DNA of 64,000 bases from Pseudoalteromonas viridis (GTDB lineage: Bacteria; Pseudomonadota; Gammaproteobacteria; Enterobacterales; Alteromonadaceae), in contig NZ_CP072425.1 in assembly GCF_017742995.1 (NCBI RefSeq), forward strand, positions 744,001 through 808,000, written 5' to 3'. This document shows positions 58,658-64,000 of the stretch, piece after piece. The notes under the pieces were generated by a model. The model saw only the letters and a list, made by a program, of their open reading frames with translations, was not told the DNA's origin and made no database searches. Both the position numbers and the translations under genes were made by a program. Positions within the stretch are counted from its first letter, which is position 1. Every line of letters begins with the position of its first letter.

Positions 58658-61600
58658 TTGATGCTAATACTCAGTCTGCCTGGCTTTTTGCTGATCCTGG
58701 CCCTGTTGTTCGCGCAGCGCAGCAACATGCTGCAACTACAGGAGCAACAGGCCCTGATGTATGCCAATCAGGTTGCCACATTACAACATGCCGAAGTGGC
58801 CGCCACACAAACGTTGCTGCAACAACTGGCCTATCAGCCCGACAATTTGCAACACGATGATGGTCGCTGCCCACAACTGCTGTCCAATGCACAGCATCTG
58901 TCGCCCAGCTTTGCCAACTTTGGCCTGGCCACGCCTGATGGTAACGTCACCTGCTCTTTATCTAAGATATCGGGCCCTATCTCCATTGCCGATCGTCCCT
59001 ACTTTCAGCAGGCAATTGATGAGGGTGCTTTTAGTATTGGTGAGTATCAGCATGACAGAAGTATCGACAGTGCCACGCTCAACTTTGCCCATCCAGTTTA
59101 TCAGCATGGTCAGCTGGTGATGGTGATCATTGCCGTTAAACGCTTGTCACACTGGAGCCGTTCACTGTCCAGACTCACGCTGCCTCAGGGCACCCGCGTG
59201 ATGATTGCCGATCACACCCGTGCGATTGTGGCCGAATACCCTTACAGTACCGAGCCTTTGGGCAGAGCTGTCAGCTCAGACTGGCCAGCGAGCCTGAGCG
59301 AGCAGGCGGTGCTACTCAATGATGCCAATGGTCACCACTATGTGTATATTCGCCTGCCCTTACTGGCCGCACGCGGCGAGTTGAGCATCTATTTCGCTTT
59401 CCCATTTGAAGCGGCCTGGCAACAAACGCAGCGCCACTTTGCGCTGGTTTTAGGCAGCTTTTTTATCTTGCTGTGCCTGCTTATCTGGCTGGCCCGTTAT
59501 CGTCTCAACAAAACCCTGCTGCAACCCTTAACGCAATTCAGGCAAGCCATTGCGGCGCTGGCACAGGGACGCACACTGGATCTCACCCGCCACACCATGC
59601 CACAGGAACTGGCAGTACTGGGTGAGCATTTTGAAAACATGGCCAAGGTACGTCTGCAAACCGAACAACAGTTAACCCATAAACATACTGAACTGCAAAC
59701 CCTGCTGTCGGCGCTGCCCGACAGTTACCTGCGCGTCGATACACAAGGGCAGGTGCTTGCTAAACACGGTAACCTGGTGCAACAAGGCAATACGCTGAGC
59801 GAACTGTTTCCACACCATATTCATAAACGGATCCGGGTTGCACTAACACTCCTTAAAGAGCAGCCTCAGCTGCTGTTGGAATATACCCAGGGCGAAAATC
59901 AACAGGGCTATGAAGTACGTGTTCAGGGCATGAGCCATGGCGAAGAAGCCGTGATAGTGATCCGAGATATCAGCCACCGCAAGCGCCAGGAAGAAGCGCT
60001 CAATCTGGCGGCGCTGGTGTATAACAACTCCAGTGAGGGCATGGTCATTACCGATGCCCATGGCTATATCCTGGATGTTAACCGAGCCTTTGTTGAAGTG
60101 ACCGGGTTCAGTGCGCAGGATGCCATTGGAAAAACCACCGCCATCCTCAACTCAGGCAAACACGACCGCGACTTTTACCGCCAGATGTGGCATGCACTCA
60201 ACGACACCGGACGCTGGCAGGGCGAGATAGTTAACCAGCGCAAAAATGGTGAGCTGTATACCGAGTGGCTGACCATAGATACAGTTTATGATGAGCAAGG
60301 CGCGTCCTACCGCAGAGTCGCCATTTTTACGGACATTACCGACAATAAACGCAAAGATGAGCAACTTTGGCGACAAAGCCACTATGACTCACTGACCGAT
60401 CTGCCCAATCGTACCAGCCTGAAAAAGCATCTCAATACCTTGCTTGAAACACCTGGCACATCGCTGGCCATTTTGCTGCTGGATCTCGATCACTTTAAGG
60501 ATATTAATGACACCTTAGGACATTATTATGGCGATCAGTTGCTGACCCAGGTTGCCAAAGCGCTGCAATCATTGGAACAACCAGGCCTGACGTTATCGCG
60601 GATCGGTGGCGATGAGTTCGTGATCATCTGCGAACACTGCCGCACGCAAGCGCACGCCATTTCGCTGGCGGAGCGTGTACTGAATGTATTTAAGCAAGAC
60701 TTTATTCTCGAAGGGGAACACTGTCAGATAGGCGCCAGCATTGGCATTGCGCTTAGCCCCAGAGACGGTGACAGCAGTGAGCTATTGCTGAAGGCCGCCG
60801 ATCAGGCCATGTACCGGGCAAAAAGCCTAGGTCGCAATGGGTATGCCTGCTTTGACTCGGCCCTGCGCCAGCAAAATGAGCAGCGGCTTGTAATGCTCAG
60901 AGACATGCGCCAGGCATTAACCGACACACAATTTGTGATGTACTATCAACCGATAGTGACCATGCAAACCCGACAGATCCATAAAGCCGAAGCCCTGATT
61001 CGCTGGCAGCACCCAGACAAAGGGATGATCAGCCCGGGGCACTTTATACCCCTTGCTGAGGAAACCCAGCTGATCCACCAACTGGGTGAGTTTGCCTTCC
61101 AGCAAACCCTGCAAACACTCAGCCATCTGCAACAACGCCATGGTGCGTTCCAGATCAGTCTGAACGTATCGCCAGTGCAGTTCAACGCCAAACACACCAG
61201 CCTGCTGAAGTGGCAAGAACAGCTCCACGACGCCAATTTGCAACCCGAAGACGTGGTCATTGAAATCACCGAAGGCCTGATGATGCAAGGAGAAGGCCGC
61301 AGTCAGGTGCGCCTGGGCCAGCTGATCCAGCAAGGGTTCTCAATTGCACTGGATGACTTTGGTACCGGTTACTCCTCCCTGGCTTATCTTAAGCAAATGG
61401 ACACCGACTTTATCAAGATAGACAAACGCTTTGTTGATGGCATTGAGCACAACGAAGACGATCTGGTGCTGTGCGAAACCATGATCATGATGGCACATCA
61501 GCTGGGGCTCAAGGTCATTGCTGAGGGCATTGAAACTGCCACGCAGCATGAGCTGCTCAAGCAAGCTGGGTGTGATTATGGTCAGGGGTATTTCTATGCC

Positions 61601-61663
61601 AAGCCTATGAGCCTGGCAGATCTAGAGGCGTTGTTGTCAGAAAAACCACAGCAGCTGCAATAA
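58658..61663 (+). CDS. Membrane sensor with PAS, GGDEF and EAL domains
   Basis: A protein of at least 1001 residues that probably makes and/or degrades cyclic di-GMP. A first membrane helix (LILSLPGFLLILALLF) is followed by a periplasmic Cache-like sensor (about 25-255), with IADRPYFQQAIDEGAFSIGE, and a second helix (FALVLGSFFILLCLLIWLA). HAMP-like and PAS segments follow (about 285-445), then a clearer PAS domain (about 450-560). GGDEF is at about residue 649 (RIGGDEFVII), intact. EAL is at about 776 (KAEALIRWQHP), with EITEGL, DDFGTGYSSLAYLKQ and EGIE present, so both activities look possible. No good ribosome site precedes TTG58658 or ATG58661; the frame is open upstream, and an ATT at 58622 or 58619 lies behind AGG. 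Confidence 0.93.
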   Translation: MMLILSLPGFLLILALLFAQRSNMLQLQEQQALMYANQVATLQHAEVAATQTLLQQLAYQPDNLQHDDGRCPQLLSNAQHLSPSFANFGLATPDGNVTCSLSKISGPISIADRPYFQQAIDEGAFSIGEYQHDRSIDSATLNFAHPVYQHGQLVMVIIAVKRLSHWSRSLSRLTLPQGTRVMIADHTRAIVAEYPYSTEPLGRAVSSDWPASLSEQAVLLNDANGHHYVYIRLPLLAARGELSIYFAFPFEAAWQQTQRHFALVLGSFFILLCLLIWLARYRLNKTLLQPLTQFRQAIAALAQGRTLDLTRHTMPQELAVLGEHFENMAKVRLQTEQQLTHKHTELQTLLSALPDSYLRVDTQGQVLAKHGNLVQQGNTLSELFPHHIHKRIRVALTLLKEQPQLLLEYTQGENQQGYEVRVQGMSHGEEAVIVIRDISHRKRQEEALNLAALVYNNSSEGMVITDAHGYILDVNRAFVEVTGFSAQDAIGKTTAILNSGKHDRDFYRQMWHALNDTGRWQGEIVNQRKNGELYTEWLTIDTVYDEQGASYRRVAIFTDITDNKRKDEQLWRQSHYDSLTDLPNRTSLKKHLNTLLETPGTSLAILLLDLDHFKDINDTLGHYYGDQLLTQVAKALQSLEQPGLTLSRIGGDEFVIICEHCRTQAHAISLAERVLNVFKQDFILEGEHCQIGASIGIALSPRDGDSSELLLKAADQAMYRAKSLGRNGYACFDSALRQQNEQRLVMLRDMRQALTDTQFVMYYQPIVTMQTRQIHKAEALIRWQHPDKGMISPGHFIPLAEETQLIHQLGEFAFQQTLQTLSHLQQRHGAFQISLNVSPVQFNAKHTSLLKWQEQLHDANLQPEDVVIEITEGLMMQGEGRSQVRLGQLIQQGFSIALDDFGTGYSSLAYLKQMDTDFIKIDKRFVDGIEHNEDDLVLCETMIMMAHQLGLKVIAEGIETATQHELLKQAGCDYGQGYFYAKPMSLADLEALLSEKPQQLQ

Positions 61664-61677
61664 GTTGCACTGCTGTG
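61647..61677 (-). terminator. Terminator overlapping the end of the GGDEF-EAL gene
   Basis: CACAGCAG and TGCAA pair with TTGCA and CTGCTGTG around a TAAG loop, a 13-bp stem with one bulged base. On the minus strand it is followed by GGTTTTTC, so it should terminate the small secreted-protein gene at 61,685-62,027. The hairpin contains the stop codon of the convergent gene. Confidence 0.75.
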
Positions 61678-61684
61678 ATCTGCG

Positions 61685-62027
61685 TTAAAGCATACCCTTA
61701 GCAGTAAGGATAGCTTGGTATCGAGCCTCCGGGTGGTATGATGCACCAAACGGTAAGTGTTTTCTTTGCACTGGACCCCGCGGAATACAACCTCTGCGCA
61801 TGATCTCTTCAATGAAGTACTGTGGCGGTCTGGTACAATACCTGACCGCAGGCGTAATATCTTGATCTCCCATCATGAAGCGCTGTCCACACGCCTGCGG
61901 AAGCTAAAAAGCGCTTCATCTGTACTTGCTCAGCGATGAGAGCCTGGTTGTCCTGTTTTGTTGCGGTCGCTGCGTTACTCAAACCACAGCAAAGCGCCAG
62001 TATCGCGCCAATCAAAAGTGTTTTCAT
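61685..62027 (-). pseudogene. Small secreted protein gene with a frameshift, function unknown
   Basis: The first part has a clear signal peptide, MKTLLIGAILALCCGLSNAA, then TATKQDNQALIAEQVQMKRF. This frame ends early after a tail without conserved character. In the +1 frame, from about 61,895, the sequence continues ACGQRFMMGDQDITPAVRYC, then TRPPQYFIEEIMRRGC, and ends LTAKGML* at 61685. Joined, they would give about 113 residues with a Cys-rich periplasmic domain. A single extra base near 61,895-61,905 (for instance in TTCCGC) would explain it. A sequencing error is possible. The domain was not recognised. A good terminator follows the second frame, which supports this joined reading. Confidence 0.6.
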
Positions 62028-62404
62028 TACGCTTTCCTTATGTAACAAAATTGCTAAAAAACACAGCGAGTTTAGTCTCCTTTGCTAATAGGGCAACCGA
62101 CAAACACATGGAAATGATGTAACACAATGTTCTGCTGCACTTCTTAAGCAAAATTGCGCCTATCGCTTAGCCTAGTGATTAAACAGCATATTGATATATA
62201 AGCTTAAGAAAACGCTTCAGTTCAGGCATCTGGCCAATGGCCATTCTGGGCTCAAAACGTTGATAGTGCGTAATCAACACATTCTGACCTTTGAAAGTGA
62301 TAAAAATCGTCTTTGACAGGCGAGTTCCATAACACCATGGGGAAAGACAATTATTCAATTTAGAAGCTAATAAACATTGCCAGTGTATGAGCAGAAAAAT
62401 CGAA
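62028..62404. other. Unassigned intergenic stretch
   Basis: About 380 bp between the start of the small secreted-protein gene and the terminator of the phosphatase gene. A short minus-strand frame of 85 codons (62,179-62,436) overlaps that terminator and has no family motif, so it is not called. No repeat or RNA gene was seen. Confidence 0.4.
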
Positions 62405-62432
62405 AACAAAAAAGCCACAGTTTGGCTGTGGC
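62405..62432 (-). terminator. Intrinsic terminator of the alkaline phosphatase gene
   Basis: GCCACAG (62414-62420) and CTGTGGC (62426-62432) form a 7-bp stem with a 5-base loop, followed on the minus strand by T-rich sequence. It lies about 60 bp beyond the phosphatase stop codon. Confidence 0.83.
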
Positions 62433-62492
62433 CCAAATAAGATCGGCAGATCTTTTATGTTAGTTATTATGGATTATCCTTAAAAACCTGTC

Positions 62493-64000
62493 TTACTCAG
62501 CCTCTGCCAGGCCCAGTGCTTTGATCATCTTAGTGCCGATGTCGACATGGTGTTGCAGTGTTGAGAACTGCTCAGTCACGCCAGCCGGACCAAACGCGTA
62601 GACAGGAACAGGTGCTGCTGTGTGCGTACCTGTGCCCCACACTACGTTTTGCTGTTTCGCCACGATGCGACCAACTTTGGCTGTATAGTCTTCAGTGCCG
62701 TACACATAGAAGTCAGAGAAGTCATCAAACTTAGGCAGCGGTACATTGTCGCTATTGAAGCCTTTAAATTCATTCATGCGAGCAGCTTCGTCAATGCTGA
62801 CTTCATACGGCGTGTACATTTTGATGGCATCTTGCCAGTCCTGATCCGTTGAGTTGCTGAAGTTATAGTCGCCATTTACATGGCCAATCACATCGTAGAA
62901 GGTGCCTTTTTGTTCGTACAGCGTATCCAGTAACTCAAGTCCACCAAAATTGAACTTAGGCTTGTATTGTTTGCCACGCATGCCGTCGCCCGGCAGGTCA
63001 ACAGCTTCTGGCTTGTTGTGGCTTGAGTAGCTGAAACCAAAGCTGCCGGTTTCGTGGTCAGCTGTTACAACAACCAAAGTGTCGGTACGCTCTTTTGCCC
63101 ACTCGTGGACTGCTTCTACCGCTTCGTCAAACTTCAGTAGCTCATTGAGCATCCAGCCAGCGTCGTTCGCGTGACCTGCCCAGTCAATCTGACCGCCTTC
63201 AATCATCAGGAAGAAGCCGTCTTCATCTTTAGACAGAATATCCAGCGCTTTCAGTGTCATGTCTTTTAAAGAAGGCTGAGTACAGCTGTTATCCGCTTTA
63301 CATGCTTTATAGGCAATCCCATCTGCCATACCTGACTTCGCAAACAAACCAAGAATTTTGTCACCTTTAAGTGCACTCAGTTGTGCATTGTCAAAGGCCA
63401 GCTCATAGCCATGCTGCTCTTTTGCTTCTACCACAACATTGCGCTCGTCATCTCGCTTTGAGTCTGAATATGACTTTTCAGGCATGCCCAGAGCAGCCAT
63501 TTTCTGTCTAACTTCAGCTGCTTTTTGTTTAATTTCTTCTGAGGCATCGTCGGCTTTCGCCGCTTTTAACACTTTAGGTAAAAAGGCACGCGCACCGCCA
63601 GAGAGCATGACATCGACCATGCCACTTTCCACCATTTCAACGGCAATTTCCGGCTCGTAAGAACGGTGAGGCTGGTGTGCCGCAAAGGCAGCCGGGGTAG
63701 CATGAGTCAGGCGCGTATCAGAGACCAGACCTGTCGCTTTGCCTGCTTTCTTCGCTTTCTCCAGAATGGTTTCAATCACATAACCTTTGTCATCCAGACC
63801 AATCATTTCAGAGCCTGCGGCTTTACCCGTTGCCAGCTGAGTTGCTGAACAGGCAGAGTCAACGACCAGCTTGCCATTTTCGCCATGCGGTGCGTTTAGT
63901 GATAAACCCAGATGACCACCGGCAGCAAGTTTAGACAGCGCGGTTTCATTGTTTTTATTGTTGTACGTAGAATTAGGTGCACGACGTGCATACTCTTCAA
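62493..64000 (-). CDS. Alkaline phosphatase, PhoA superfamily (partial, 5' end outside)
   Basis: The frame is open from the right edge to 62493, giving about 502 residues without the N-terminus. The nucleophile region is VVDSACSATQLATGKAAG, with the catalytic Ser after Asp. Metal ligands lie in MIEGGQIDWAGHANDAGW and VVVTADHETGSFGFS, and the last His in VWGTGTHTAAPVPVYAFGP. It is therefore a zinc/magnesium alkaline phosphatase that frees phosphate from organic esters in the periplasm or outside the cell. An in-frame ATG at 63806 is internal, not the start, because conserved sequence continues upstream. Two Cys in KACKADNSCTQ may form a disulphide. Phosphate regulation cannot be judged because the promoter is outside. 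Confidence 0.93.
   Translation of the reverse strand, partial: EEYARRAPNSTYNNKNNETALSKLAAGGHLGLSLNAPHGENGKLVVDSACSATQLATGKAAGSEMIGLDDKGYVIETILEKAKKAGKATGLVSDTRLTHATPAAFAAHQPHRSYEPEIAVEMVESGMVDVMLSGGARAFLPKVLKAAKADDASEEIKQKAAEVRQKMAALGMPEKSYSDSKRDDERNVVVEAKEQHGYELAFDNAQLSALKGDKILGLFAKSGMADGIAYKACKADNSCTQPSLKDMTLKALDILSKDEDGFFLMIEGGQIDWAGHANDAGWMLNELLKFDEAVEAVHEWAKERTDTLVVVTADHETGSFGFSYSSHNKPEAVDLPGDGMRGKQYKPKFNFGGLELLDTLYEQKGTFYDVIGHVNGDYNFSNSTDQDWQDAIKMYTPYEVSIDEAARMNEFKGFNSDNVPLPKFDDFSDFYVYGTEDYTAKVGRIVAKQQNVVWGTGTHTAAPVPVYAFGPAGVTEQFSTLQHHVDIGTKMIKALGLAEAE

Overview
The window looks like chromosomal DNA from a marine gammaproteobacterium of the Alteromonadales, most likely Pseudoalteromonas or a close relative. 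The evidence is the gammaproteobacterial division and cell-wall (dcw) cluster followed by lpxC, secA and mutT. A GlcNAc permease beside a GH20 hexosaminidase and a large GGDEF-EAL protein also fit. The genus is inferred from gene content, not from a database search.

Left third (1-27,200): a surface-polysaccharide locus, almost all on the minus strand. It holds a Wza-type exporter with the start of a Wzb-type phosphatase, a Wzx flippase, a Wzy polymerase, a Wzz chain-length regulator, a WecA-type initiating transferase, four further glycosyltransferases and an 880-residue OtnA/WbfF-like SLBB protein. Its sugar genes (wbpA, wbpB, wbpE, wbpD, a HisH/HisF pair and a WbpG-type amidotransferase) predict a 2,3-diamino uronic acid carrying an acetamidino group. 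An SDR enzyme, a DegT aminotransferase and a left-handed-beta-helix acyltransferase suggest a second amino sugar. A lone plus-strand ugd supplies UDP-glucuronate. The locus is heavily rearranged. Two copies of a wbpA-wbpB-wbpD cassette have decayed in complementary ways: wbpA survives in one copy, wbpB and wbpD in the other. A second wzz is a pseudogene, hisF has a frameshift, and there are insertion-sequence remnants and a MITE-like repeat.

Middle (27,200-40,500): an MscS channel and a DUF481 outer-membrane protein, tRNA-His behind a strong promoter with a GC-rich discriminator, a second copy of the MITE, and a GlcNAc/chitin-oligosaccharide module. That module is a MFS permease plus a GH20 hexosaminidase, each preceded by a similar LacI-type palindrome. 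Then come an M13 lipoprotein metallopeptidase, mutT, secA and, divergently, dciA.

Right third (40,500-64,000): lpxC and a complete dcw cluster, in transcription order mraZ, rsmH, ftsL, ftsI, murE, murF, mraY, murD, ftsW, murG, murC, ddl, ftsQ, ftsA, ftsZ, lpxC. Most junctions overlap or nearly touch. Upstream of mraZ is a promoter followed by four 10-bp-spaced repeats of the MraZ-box type, with a second inverted pair facing the divergent GGDEF-EAL gene. The window ends with a frameshifted small secreted-protein gene and the 3' part of an alkaline phosphatase gene. No CRISPR array, prophage, or defence system was recognised. The main novelty is the architecture and decay history of the polysaccharide locus.
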